Below, one piece after another: positions 8,310 to 19,342 of a stretch of 64,000 bases of DNA (its first letter is position 1; each line of letters opens with the position of its first letter). Made by a program: the position numbers and the translations under genes. The DNA is from Mesorhizobium sp. M9A.F.Ca.ET.002.03.1.2 (GTDB lineage Bacteria; Pseudomonadota; Alphaproteobacteria; Rhizobiales; Rhizobiaceae): contig NZ_CP034443.1 of NCBI RefSeq assembly GCF_003952365.1, forward strand, positions 4,581,001 to 4,645,000, given 5' to 3'. The notes under the pieces were generated by a model. That model made no database searches. It saw only the letters and a program-made list of their open reading frames with translations, and was not told the origin of the DNA.

Positions 8310-10361
8310 TCAGATATCCAGCACTTCCGTCTCGGCAAATTCCGCGCGTTCCTGGATGAAGCGGAAGCGGGCTTCCGGCTTGGTGCCCATCAGCGCGTCG
8401 ACCGCGTCCTTGGTCGCGGCCTCGGCGTCGATCACGTCGACCCTGAGCAGGGTGCGCTTCCTCTGGTCCATGGTCGTTTCCTTGAGCTGGGCGGCCATCA
8501 TTTCGCCCAGCCCCTTGAAGCGGCCGATCTCGACCTTGCCGCGTCCGGTGAATTCGGTGCGCAGAAGTTCGTCCTTGTGCGCATCGTCGCGGGCGTAGGC
8601 GACCTTGCCGCCTTGCCTGATCGAGTAGAGCGGCGGCACCGCCAGATAGAGATGGCCGCCGCGGATCAGGTTCGGCATCTCCTGATAGAAGAAGGTGATC
8701 AGCAGCGAAGCGATGTGGGCGCCGTCGACATCGGCGTCGGTCATGATGATGACCCGGTCGTAGCGCAGGTCCTCATCGCGGTACTTTGACCGGGTGCCGC
8801 AGCCGAGCGCTTGGATCAGGTCCGAGATCTGCTGATTGGCGGCAAGTTTGTCGTTGCCGGCGCTGGCGACGTTGAGGATTTTTCCACGCAGCGGCAGCAC
8901 CGCCTGGCTGGCGCGGTCGCGCGCCTGTTTCGCCGAGCCGCCGGCCGAATCGCCCTCGACGATGAAGAGCTCGGCGCCGGCCGCGGCATTCTGCGTGCAG
9001 TCGGCGAGCTTGCCGGGCAGCCGCAGCTTTCGCACCGCGCTCTTGCGCGACACTTCCTTTTCCTGGCGACGTCGCACCCGCTCGTCGGCGCGTGCGATCA
9101 CCCATTCGAGCAGCTTCGAGGCTTCCTGCGGGTTGTCGGCCAGCCAGTGGTCGAAGGGGTCGCGGATGGCGGTCTCAACAATCCTGACCGCCTCGATCGT
9201 CGCCAGCCTGTCCTTGGTCTGGCCGACGAATTCCGGCTCGCGGATGAACACCGACAGCATGCCCGCCGCCGAGATCATCACGTCCTCGGACGTGACGATC
9301 GAAGCGCGCTTGTTGCCGACCAGGTCGGCGTAGGCGCGCAAGCCCCGCGTTAAGACGTTGCGGAAGCCGGCCTCGTGCGTGCCGCCTTCACCGGTCGGGA
9401 TGGTGTTGCAGTAGGAATTGAGAAACCCGTCGCCACCGAACCAGGTCACGGCCCATTCGAGCGAACCATGGCCGCCTTGCCTGTCGCTTTTGCCGGCGAA
9501 GATTTCGCGGGTGACCTGGAATTCGTCGCCGAGCGAGGCTTTCAGATAGTCCTTGAGGCCGCCCGGGAAATGGAACTCGGCCTTGGCCGGCGTCGTGTCC
9601 TTCTCCTTGATCAGTGACGGATCGCAGGTCCAGCGGATCTCGACGCCGCCGAACAGATAGGCCTTCGAGCGCGTCATGCGATAGAGCCGCGCCGGCTCGA
9701 AAGCCGCGCCCTTGCCGAAAATCTGCTCGTCGGGATGGAAGCGCGTTTTGGTGCCACGGCGGTTGTGTACCTCGCCGAGATGCTCCAGGCCGGTGACCGG
9801 AATGCCGCGCGAGAATCTTTGCCGATAAAGTTGCCGTCCCCGTGCGACTTCGACCTCGAGATGATCCGACAGCGCGTTGACCACGGAAACACCGACGCCG
9901 TGCAAACCGCCCGAGGTTTCATAGACCTTCGAGTCGAACTTGCCGCCCGAATGCAGCGTCGTCATGATGACTTCGAGCGCCGGTTTCTTGAATTTCGGGT
10001 GTGGATCGACCGGAATGCCGCGGCCATTGTCGGTAACTGTGAGATATCCGTCGGCGGAAAGCTCGACATCGATGAAAGTCGCGTGGCCGGCGACCGCCTC
10101 GTCCATCGAATTGTCGATGACCTCGGCGAACAGATGGTGCATCGCCTTGTCGTCAGTGCCGCCGATATACATGCCGGGGCGGCGCCGCACCGGCTCCAGC
10201 CCTTCCAGAACCTCGATGTCGGCGGCACTGTAGCTCTCGCTGCCGTCGCGGGATGCCGGGCGCCTCGCCGCCTGCACCAGCGGGTCGACCGGGCGCGCGG
10301 TGGCGCGAACCGGTTGCGGCTGCTTGTCCATAGTGCCGAAAAGATCGTTGTTGTCGTCCAT
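8310..10361 (-). CDS. parE: DNA topoisomerase IV subunit B
   Basis: The 683-residue type IIA topoisomerase ATPase subunit pairs with ParC to decatenate daughter chromosomes. Visible in order are the GHKL ATPase motifs ([39 protein letters not shown]), the transducer domain, and the TOPRIM domain with [15 protein letters not shown] and [10 protein letters not shown]. The length and the absence of the long GyrB insertion fit ParE rather than GyrB; the sequence [11 protein letters not shown], typical of alphaproteobacterial ParE, supports this. The N-terminus has a 40-residue low-complexity leader (MDDNNDLFG onward). parC is not in the window, so the two subunits are encoded apart. Confidence 0.95.
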   Translation of the reverse strand: MDDNNDLFGTMDKQPQPVRATARPVDPLVQAARRPASRDGSESYSAADIEVLEGLEPVRRRPGMYIGGTDDKAMHHLFAEVIDNSMDEAVAGHATFIDVELSADGYLTVTDNGRGIPVDPHPKFKKPALEVIMTTLHSGGKFDSKVYETSGGLHGVGVSVVNALSDHLEVEVARGRQLYRQRFSRGIPVTGLEHLGEVHNRRGTKTRFHPDEQIFGKGAAFEPARLYRMTRSKAYLFGGVEIRWTCDPSLIKEKDTTPAKAEFHFPGGLKDYLKASLGDEFQVTREIFAGKSDRQGGHGSLEWAVTWFGGDGFLNSYCNTIPTGEGGTHEAGFRNVLTRGLRAYADLVGNKRASIVTSEDVMISAAGMLSVFIREPEFVGQTKDRLATIEAVRIVETAIRDPFDHWLADNPQEASKLLEWVIARADERVRRRQEKEVSRKSAVRKLRLPGKLADCTQNAAAGAELFIVEGDSAGGSAKQARDRASQAVLPLRGKILNVASAGNDKLAANQQISDLIQALGCGTRSKYRDEDLRYDRVIIMTDADVDGAHIASLLITFFYQEMPNLIRGGHLYLAVPPLYSIRQGGKVAYARDDAHKDELLRTEFTGRGKVEIGRFKGLGEMMAAQLKETTMDQRKRTLLRVDVIDAEAATKDAVDALMGTKPEARFRFIQERAEFAETEVLDI

Positions 10362-10633
10362 GCCGGTCCTGGATTCCGATGCTGCGAATCACCACCCGAT
10401 ACTGCCACGCTTTTTGCGGGCAGGCGACGGAGGTTCCTGTTACGTTCGAGGATAGAGCCTCTTACCGCAAAACCATTCGACAACCAAGCGGCGGAAATGG
10501 GTCGACGCTTGGACATCGACGCTTTGTAAACCTTGTCCGAAGGTTGCGCCGGAAGGTTGGCCGAAAAACGGTATTTGCGAACTGCCGATGACCTAGAATG
10601 CAGCGGAACCCCTCAAGAGGCTGCTGCCCACGC

Positions 10634-11812
10634 ATGTTGGATTACAGTTCGCTCCTGCTCGCGGCGGCGCTGTCGGGCACGTGCCTCAGCATCACCATGT
10701 TTGCGATCTGGTTCGCCGCGCCACAGGCACGCTTTGTGCTGACGGTGGGCTGCGGCATTCTGGTGCTCGTCGCGCATGTGGTCTTGTTCTGGCGCTACGC
10801 CAGGGATCCCAGCCCCTGGCTTTGCCAGATTGTGCTCGCGCTCCTCAGCCTGGGCTTCCTGGTGCTCTGCCTGTCGGCCATGCAGTATCTCGGCGTGCGT
10901 GATTACGGGCGCGCTATCCTGCCGACCCTGGCTGCGATGGCTGTCTGCGCGGGCGTAACGTATCTCGGCCTTGACGGGGTCGGCTTCATCGTCACCTACG
11001 CGACGGTAACGGCACTGCTCACGCTTATGGGCGTGATGTTCTGGATCAAGGGCGGTGGTCACGATCGCCGGATTCTGCTGGTCGTTTCGTTCCTGAGCAG
11101 CGTCTGTGCGCTGTCCTTCGTACTTTGCGCCGCGGTCCTGCTGGTCAAGGGCCAATGGACGCTCGGCGTTGCGCCCGACAATTGGGCCGAGCGGTTGAAC
11201 TCCGTCGTGGCTGTTGCCTGCATGACCGGGCTCGGCGCCTTGACGCTTTCCCTCCATCATTTACAGGCGCAGACCGAATTGAAGGCCGAGACCATGACCG
11301 ACCCCTTGACCGGGCTGATGAACCGGCGGGCGTTAACGGCATTCTATGGCGAGCGGGCCTTCGGTCCGTTCATGTCGGTCGCTATGTTCGACCTCGATCA
11401 TTTCAAGAAGACGAACGATGCATTCGGTCATCCGGTCGGCGATCAGGTTCTGCGCCGCTTCGCCACGGTCATCAGAAAATATGCCAGGACCGGCGTCGAC
11501 GCTTTTCGGCTGGGCGGCGAGGAATTCGTGCTGGTCATGTCCCGGATGACGGAAGAGAAGGCCTACGAGATTGCGAGCAAGATCAGCGTTGCCTTCGGCA
11601 CCGAGGTCGTGGCCACCCAGCTTGGTCCGTTGCGCAGCACGGTCAGTGGCGGCGTCGGCTTTGGCGGGACCGGCGGCAGCAGCCTCGACGATGTGCTGGC
11701 CGAAGCCGACGCCGCGCTCTATGCGGCAAAGCGCGCCGGGCGAAATCGCGTTATCGTCCAGAACAAGGAACGCAAGACCGACCAGGTCGAGCCGGCCTTG
11801 CGTTCTGCCTGA
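10634..11812 (+). CDS. Membrane-bound diguanylate cyclase (GGDEF)
   Basis: The 392-residue protein has an N-terminal half with about six hydrophobic segments (starting SSLLLAAALSGTCLSITMF), followed by a GGDEF domain that begins near MTDPLTGLMNRRALTAF. The active-site motif is GGEEF at residues 294-298, so the enzyme should make c-di-GMP from two GTP. The product-inhibition site RxxD is not present at the canonical spacing five residues before the motif; only an out-of-register Arg-Thr-Gly-Val-Asp is seen, so feedback control may be weak. The start at 10634 (MLDYSS) was chosen over 10598 because the first 12 codons of the longer form are polar and unconserved-looking. It stands alone, convergent with gcvP. 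Confidence 0.88.
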   Translation: MLDYSSLLLAAALSGTCLSITMFAIWFAAPQARFVLTVGCGILVLVAHVVLFWRYARDPSPWLCQIVLALLSLGFLVLCLSAMQYLGVRDYGRAILPTLAAMAVCAGVTYLGLDGVGFIVTYATVTALLTLMGVMFWIKGGGHDRRILLVVSFLSSVCALSFVLCAAVLLVKGQWTLGVAPDNWAERLNSVVAVACMTGLGALTLSLHHLQAQTELKAETMTDPLTGLMNRRALTAFYGERAFGPFMSVAMFDLDHFKKTNDAFGHPVGDQVLRRFATVIRKYARTGVDAFRLGGEEFVLVMSRMTEEKAYEIASKISVAFGTEVVATQLGPLRSTVSGGVGFGGTGGSSLDDVLAEADAALYAAKRAGRNRVIVQNKERKTDQVEPALRSA

Positions 11813-11827
11813 TTGCGACCGAGAGGA

Positions 11828-14638
<2,811 letters not shown>

Positions 14639-14654
14639 CTTCCTGGTCCTGCTA

Positions 14655-15023
14655 TCAACCGATATGGGCTTTGTAGGCGGCCTCATCCAGAAGGCCTTCG
14701 AGCTGACTTTCATCGGCCAGCTTCATCTTCCACAGCCAGCCGTCGCCGGTTGCCGCCGAATTGACCAAAGACGGGTCCGATGAGAGCGAGGTGTTGGCCT
14801 CTGTGATCTCGCCGTCGACCGGTGCATAGACGTCCGATGCCGCCTTGACGGATTCGACCACGACGGCCGTATCGCCCTTGGCCAGCTTTCTCCCAAGCTC
14901 CGGCAATTCGACGAAAACGAGATCGCCGAGCTGCTCCTGCGCGTAATTTGTGATGCCGACGGTGGCGATGCCGCCTTCGACGCGGAGCCATTCGTGGTCT
15001 TCGGTGAAATAGGTTTTTGCCAT
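14655..15023 (-). CDS. gcvH: Glycine cleavage system H protein
   Basis: The 122-residue lipoyl carrier protein shuttles the aminomethyl intermediate between P and T proteins. The lipoyl lysine is Lys60 in [12 protein letters not shown], in the normal position. The N-terminus [21 protein letters not shown] is typical of the family. It lies 6 bases after gcvT and 16 bases before gcvP, the middle gene of the riboswitch-controlled operon. Confidence 0.97.
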   Translation of the reverse strand: MAKTYFTEDHEWLRVEGGIATVGITNYAQEQLGDLVFVELPELGRKLAKGDTAVVVESVKAASDVYAPVDGEITEANTSLSSDPSLVNSAATGDGWLWKMKLADESQLEGLLDEAAYKAHIG

Positions 15024-15029
15024 CGGGAC

Positions 15030-16130
15030 TTATCCTTTGCGGTAGCGATGAGGTGTGAAGGGCAGGGGATCGATATCAATCGGGATTTTCGTCCCGCGCA
15101 CATCGGCGAAAAGCCTGGCGCCGGGCTTGGCCAGCGCAGTCTGGACATAGCCCATGGCTACTGGATGGGCGGCCGAAGGGCCGAAGCCGCCGGAGGTGAC
15201 GTGGCCGGCGGGATTGCCGTCGGCGTCGAAAAGGGCAGCACCGGCGCGCACCGGCTGGCGGCCTTCCGGCTTCAGGCCGACGCGTTTTTGCGCCGGGCCG
15301 CGCTCAATGATTGCGCGCAACGCATCGGCACCGATGAACGGCCCGGTGGCGCGGATGTCCTTGGGGACGGCCCACATCAGCCCGGCGCTAGCCGGGTCGA
15401 TCTCAGGCGTGATGTCCAGTCCGTGCAGGCATAGCCCTGCTTCGAGCCGCAGGCTGTCGCGGGCGGCCAGCCCCACCCACATCACGCGCTCGTCCTCGAG
15501 CAGTCTGGCGACGAGATCGCGCGCGTCCGTTTCCGGCAGGCCGATCTCGAAACCGTCTTCACCGGTATAGCCCGACCGGCTCATGAACCAGTTCGCGCGG
15601 GGCTCAAAGCCATGCATGAACAAAAGCGACCCGGTTTCGATGCCGGCGCGGGACAGGGCGGCCCAGGCTTCGGGTCCCTGGATCGCCAGGAAGACGCGGT
15701 CGAGTGCGTCAACCTTTGCGTCGAAATCCCCAGCCAGCGCGCGCAGGTGCTTTTCGTCGGCTTCGGCATTGCCGGCATTGGCGACGACCATAAAGCGCTC
15801 GCGGCCAAGCCTGGTGACGATCAGATCGTCGGTGATGCCGGCGGCTTCGTTGAGAAAGAACGTGTATTTGGACTGGGAAATCTCGAGCGCGCCTGCGTCC
15901 AACGGACAGGCGCGATCGAGCAGCGCCACCGCGCCCGGGCCGCTGATCTCGAACAGCTTCATGTGCGAGATGTCGAACAGGCCGGCGTGTTCGCGGGTAT
16001 GAAGGTGCTCCTTCATCACGCCGGCCGGATAGGTCAGCGGCATCGACCAGCCGGCGAACGCGCCAAAGCGCGCACCGGCTGCCACGTGCAGATCTTCGAG
16101 GGGCAGGTGTTTGGTGTCGTCGCCCGTCAT
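15030..16130 (-). CDS. gcvT: Glycine cleavage system T protein (aminomethyltransferase)
   Basis: The 366-residue enzyme releases ammonia from the aminomethyl-lipoyl arm and transfers the C1 unit to tetrahydrofolate. Typical segments are the N-terminal GARFGAFAGWSMPLTYPAG, the motif REHAGLFDISHM, and SRSGYTGEDGFEIGLP in the folate-binding core. ATG at 16128-16130 is the start because GGAG lies six bases upstream. The open frame runs further upstream, but that part would cover the riboswitch and is not translated. It is the first gene of the operon; its leader carries a tandem glycine riboswitch about 50 bases upstream. Confidence 0.97.
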   Translation of the reverse strand: MTGDDTKHLPLEDLHVAAGARFGAFAGWSMPLTYPAGVMKEHLHTREHAGLFDISHMKLFEISGPGAVALLDRACPLDAGALEISQSKYTFFLNEAAGITDDLIVTRLGRERFMVVANAGNAEADEKHLRALAGDFDAKVDALDRVFLAIQGPEAWAALSRAGIETGSLLFMHGFEPRANWFMSRSGYTGEDGFEIGLPETDARDLVARLLEDERVMWVGLAARDSLRLEAGLCLHGLDITPEIDPASAGLMWAVPKDIRATGPFIGADALRAIIERGPAQKRVGLKPEGRQPVRAGAALFDADGNPAGHVTSGGFGPSAAHPVAMGYVQTALAKPGARLFADVRGTKIPIDIDPLPFTPHRYRKG

Positions 16131-16180
16131 GTCATCTCCAGAGTCGCACGCAATCGGCCGCGAATGGCGGCCAGTCCGTG

Positions 16181-16358
16181 CCCCTCTGTCTGAAGCCTGA
16201 GAGACTCGCGCCCCGTAACTCTGTCGGCAGCGCTTACACCTTCGGCGCGGGGCGAAAAAACCCCGACTTTCCAGAGTGTCTTTCCCGTCTACGGTTCTTT
16301 TGCCTGAGAGATTTCGGGCGATTTCCCCTTCGGCGGCAGCTCTCGCTGCTCTCTCCCG
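16181..16358 (-). ncRNA. Tandem glycine riboswitch (gcvT leader)
   Basis: Two glycine aptamers lie head to tail on the minus strand. The first runs from GCGGGAGAG (16358 leftwards) through GCCGAAGGGG and CTCTCAGGCAAAAGAACCG to ACACTCTGG. The second contains GCGCCGAAGG, then CTCTCAGGCTTCAGAC and ends near AGAGGGG. A short linker with six U between GGGG and CCCC separates them. In this class, glycine binding usually turns on the glycine cleavage genes; here the leader ends about 50 bases before the gcvT start codon and overlaps no other gene. Confidence 0.93.
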
Positions 16359-16396
16359 CAAACAGGTAGGGCTCGCAAAAGCCCTCGACTCGCCAT

Positions 16397-16427
16397 CCAT
16401 AGCCTGTAGGCGACACCTTGTCACCTA
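16397..16427 (-). promoter_or_regulatory. Putative gcv promoter with overlapping operator palindrome
   Basis: On the minus strand GGTGAC (16420-16425) and CTATGG (16397-16402) are 17 bases apart, resembling the rhizobial vegetative promoter CTTGAC-N17-CTATAT. The -35-like element lies inside an imperfect palindrome (TAGGTGACA/TGTCGCCTA, 16407-16427, one mismatch, 3-base centre). A repressor-type site is inferred. A small hairpin AGGGCT/AGCCCT follows at 16368-16385, just before the riboswitch. Confidence 0.4.
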
Positions 16428-16584
16428 CCTGCGGCGGCCTTACCGACAAGTCTTCGCTGGCGACCTCGCTGTTTGCTGGTTCTCAAGGCACTGCTGATAT
16501 AGGGGACCGATATTCCGGATGAACCCGGCCCTGCGCAGCGATGGCGAAGATTACAGCGACGACAGCGACAGTTGAGCGTCTCGG

Positions 16585-17391
16585 TCAGATGCCGCCGTAC
16601 CAGTCGTAGCCATTGTCCTCCCAGTAGCCGCCCTTGCCGCCGCCGACAGTGGCGAAACCGTCGACCAGTTCGATCCTGTGGAGATATTTCGGCATCTTGT
16701 AGCCGATCTGGCGTTCGACGCGGACACGCAACGGCGCGCCGTTCTCGACGGGCAGCGGCTTGCCGTTCACGCCATAGGCAAGGATCGTTTGCGGATGACG
16801 GGCATCGATCAGGTCGATCGAGCCGTAATATTTGATGTCGCCGGACAGGCTGCGGTCGATCGTGTCGAGGCAATGGAACATCACGTAGCGCGCCTGCGGC
16901 TTGACCACCGCCTGATCAAGCACCAGCGACAGCGGCGTCCCGGTCCATTTGGCGATGCAGCTCCAGCCTTCGACGCAGTCGTGGCGGGTGATCTGGGTAC
17001 GGCTTGGCATGTTCATCAGCTGCTCGCGGGTCAGCGACAGCGGCTTTTCGACAAGGCCGGAAACCTCGAGCCGCCAGTCGGCGAAATTGTTGGCGAGCAG
17101 GCCCTTGTAGACATCGTCGTCCGGCGCGGTGACGCCGTTCGGCCGCTGCGGCTGGCGGATGTCGGCCTCGGTGAATTCCGGCGCCAGCGAATCGCCGGCG
17201 AGCAGGCGTTGCGCGCGCCATGTCAGGCCGTTGGCGCCTTCGAGGAAACTGCGCAGGCCGTCGCCGACGCCAAGCTGGCTGTCGAAGGCATCGCAACCCG
17301 ACAGCATGATGCCGGAGACGCCGAGGCTGGCCGAGGTCAGGAATTTCCTTCGGCTTATCTGTAGTTTGGGGCTGATCATAAACTTCGCCAT
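16585..17391 (-). CDS. TAT-exported molybdopterin-dependent oxidoreductase (sulfite oxidase fold)
   Basis: The 268-residue protein has a twin-arginine signal (SRRKFLTSASLG, residues 13-24) followed by LSGC at 30-33, which also fits a lipobox. The mature part is a sulfite-oxidase-fold Mo-cofactor domain: Cys139 in TRHDCVEGWSCIAKWTG is the expected molybdenum ligand. The substrate is unknown; relatives include MsrP (methionine sulfoxide reductase) and sulfite dehydrogenases. ATG at 17391 is used, one base after the stop of the cytochrome b gene upstream, so the two are one unit. The start used leaves a 12-residue n-region before the twin arginines. The haem partner suggests that electrons pass to or from the membrane quinone pool. 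Confidence 0.88.
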   Translation of the reverse strand: MAKFMISPKLQISRRKFLTSASLGVSGIMLSGCDAFDSQLGVGDGLRSFLEGANGLTWRAQRLLAGDSLAPEFTEADIRQPQRPNGVTAPDDDVYKGLLANNFADWRLEVSGLVEKPLSLTREQLMNMPSRTQITRHDCVEGWSCIAKWTGTPLSLVLDQAVVKPQARYVMFHCLDTIDRSLSGDIKYYGSIDLIDARHPQTILAYGVNGKPLPVENGAPLRVRVERQIGYKMPKYLHRIELVDGFATVGGGKGGYWEDNGYDWYGGI

Positions 17392-17392
17392 C

Positions 17393-18274
17393 TCACGCAC
17401 TCCTCTCGGGCGTTTTGCCGTCATGCGCCGGCGGATCGGTCCGGTACCAGCCGGTGATGATGGAACGCAGCTCGTTGATCGGGCCGGCGGCGAAGATCAT
17501 CAGCATATGGATGATGAAGAAGACGATGAGCAGCAGCATCACGATGAAATGGATCGTCCGCGCCGTCTGCCGGCCACCGAGCAGGTCGTTGAGGAATGGC
17601 AGCGCCGCGTTCATGCTCGGCGACATGGCAAGGCCGGTGATGATCATCAGCGGCAAAAGCACGAACATCACGCCGCCATAGGCCATCTTCTGCAGCGTGT
17701 TGTACTCGCGCGCGTGGTGGAACTTCAGCTTGGCATGATCGACGATGTCTCGCGGCAAGCGCCTGAAATCGTCGATGCGCGGGGCAAGATCGCGTCGCAG
17801 ATGACCGTTGATCAGGCTGGCGACCAGCCAGACGACCAGTGTCGTGGTCAGTATCCAGGCGAAGAAGAAATGGACGACGCGGGCGGTGCCGAGGTCGTAA
17901 TAGGAAGGGATCGTCGCCCAGGACGGGAAGGCGCGAGACCTCTCCTGGCCCGCCGGCCCGGACCAACCCAGCACACCGGTCGTGTCGAAGCGCTTGCCGA
18001 AGATCTCGGTGTAGCCGCGCGGACCGTGTGCGGTGTTCTCGGCGCCGATGGCGAAGACGGTATTGTTATATGCGAATCCCGACTCCTTGCCGATATAGAG
18101 CTGGGGGCGGGCGTTGAATATCTGCAGGCCGGAAAGCAGCATGAAGAACAGCGAGATGGCCCAGAGCCAATGCGTCAGCCGCGTCCAGCGCGACTGCCGG
18201 TAGATCAGCGTCGCATCCTTCAGAGGGGCAGCGTCCACCTCGGCGGCGGATTGGCTTCTGGCAACCGATTCCAT
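17393..18274 (-). CDS. Cytochrome b (b561/Ni-Fe hydrogenase b-type), redox partner of the Mo enzyme
   Basis: The 293-residue membrane protein has four main hydrophobic helices: WTRLTHWLWAISLFFMLLSG, VVHFFFAWILTTTLVVWLV, VMFVLLPLMIITGLAM and IHFIVMLLLIVFFIIHMLMI. Histidines in THWLW, VVHFFF, TIHFIV and FIIHML are candidate haem b ligands. The family carries electrons between quinones and a periplasmic oxidoreductase. The start at 18274 is preceded by AAGGA. It is the first gene of a two-gene unit with the TAT-exported molybdoenzyme, with a 1-base gap. A periplasmic loop of about 70 residues (after QIFNARPQL) separates helices 1 and 2, longer than usual for b561. Confidence 0.87.
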   Translation of the reverse strand: MESVARSQSAAEVDAAPLKDATLIYRQSRWTRLTHWLWAISLFFMLLSGLQIFNARPQLYIGKESGFAYNNTVFAIGAENTAHGPRGYTEIFGKRFDTTGVLGWSGPAGQERSRAFPSWATIPSYYDLGTARVVHFFFAWILTTTLVVWLVASLINGHLRRDLAPRIDDFRRLPRDIVDHAKLKFHHAREYNTLQKMAYGGVMFVLLPLMIITGLAMSPSMNAALPFLNDLLGGRQTARTIHFIVMLLLIVFFIIHMLMIFAAGPINELRSIITGWYRTDPPAHDGKTPERSA

Positions 18275-18405
18275 TTCTTTGCGTCCTTCCGGCCGCTCAG
18301 TCGGCCTTTGCGATCGTTCTCCTCCCAATACGTTGCCAGCCAAAGCGATGTTTCATGCAATCACGTATTTATTACTGGCACGGAATTATTACAGGCTGGC
18401 CGGTA

Positions 18406-19089
18406 CTACTGGCTTCCAAGACTGACGGCGAGGTTGACCGCGGCGGCGACGATCACTGTATTGAAAAAGAACGACACGATCGAATGCAAAAGCACGATGC
18501 GGCGCATTTGCGTGGTCGAGACGTCGGTATCTGACGTCTGCGAGGTCATGCCGACGGTGGTCGAGAAGTAGAGGAAGTCCCAGCCGTCCGGCTGCTCCTT
18601 ACCGGTAAACACGAGGCCGCCGACGGGCTTTTTCTGCTTCGACTTGCTGCCGGAGTCGGTCTCTTCATCGTCCATCCAGTAGACATGCGCGTAGTGCAGC
18701 GCCGTCATGGCGTGGATGGTGAACCAGCCGAGTGGGATCGACAGCAGCGCGAAGGTGAGTTCGACGGGATGCGGGCTGCCCCCTCGATTGATCAACTGGA
18801 ACAGCGAGATGATAGCAACGGCGACGACAATCAGGGTCACGGCAAAGATGACCAGCACCGGCTGGTCGGTGGCGCGGGCATTCTTGCTCAGATAGCGGCC
18901 GGTGAGCAGCGGCATCTGGGCGATGACGAGGGCTGTGTAGGTGGCGAAGAACGCATTGGCGCCGATCGAATAGACGAGCGGAGCGCGCAAGACCAGCGCG
19001 ATCGCCAGTGCCACCACACCGACGCAGGCCGAGACCGCGAATTGCATATGGCGGTGCAATGGTGTTTTCAGGGGTGTATCGGTCGTCAT
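18406..19089 (-). CDS. DUF1345 membrane protein
   Basis: The 227-residue integral membrane protein has five hydrophobic segments and the family motif GWDFLYFSTTVGMTSQTSDTDV, which in DUF1345 proteins precedes the last helix. A charged cytoplasmic loop (DDEETDSGSKSKQKK) lies before it. The motif resembles a pore-loop segment, and a channel-like role has been guessed for the family but is not established. The start is ATG at 19087-19089; the frame continues upstream without support. It is separated by about 130 bases from the cytochrome b gene and probably transcribed apart. Confidence 0.85.
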   Translation of the reverse strand: MTTDTPLKTPLHRHMQFAVSACVGVVALAIALVLRAPLVYSIGANAFFATYTALVIAQMPLLTGRYLSKNARATDQPVLVIFAVTLIVVAVAIISLFQLINRGGSPHPVELTFALLSIPLGWFTIHAMTALHYAHVYWMDDEETDSGSKSKQKKPVGGLVFTGKEQPDGWDFLYFSTTVGMTSQTSDTDVSTTQMRRIVLLHSIVSFFFNTVIVAAAVNLAVSLGSQ

Positions 19090-19240
19090 GGCCCGGCCTC
19101 TGACGGCGGTCCGTCTTCTACGGTGCCGAGCGTCCTTTCGGACGCGAAAGGACACTGTAGCACTTTTGAAGTCTGCGCATGATCCTTTCCGAGCCGAAGG
19201 TGGCGAAGTAAAAATCGATTCCGATTTGCGGCGTGCGTTG

Positions 19241-19342
19241 AAGCGCGTCGCGTCTGAAGGGATTCATGCGACGCGCTTTAGGTTTTTGTTTTTATGCATG
19301 TCGTTATCCCAAAACCGCTGCGCACTTTTGGACGACATGCAT
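19241..19342. repeat. Composite intergenic palindrome next to the caspase-like gene
   Basis: Two hairpins lie in tandem. The first is AAGCGCGTCGC (19241-19251) against 19268-19279. The second has arms TGCATGTCGT (19295-19304) and ACGACATGCA (19332-19341), inner arms CCAAAA/TTTTGG and a loop reading CCGCTGCGCAC. The second element ends exactly at the stop codon of the caspase-like gene. It has the form of a mosaic palindromic element common in mesorhizobial intergenic DNA (recollection, not a search). Confidence 0.85.

Noticed and set aside
8109..8338. Short minus-strand frames just downstream of parE
   Set aside because: They overlap each other in different frames, have no ribosome-binding site and no recognisable domain; left as part of the gap.
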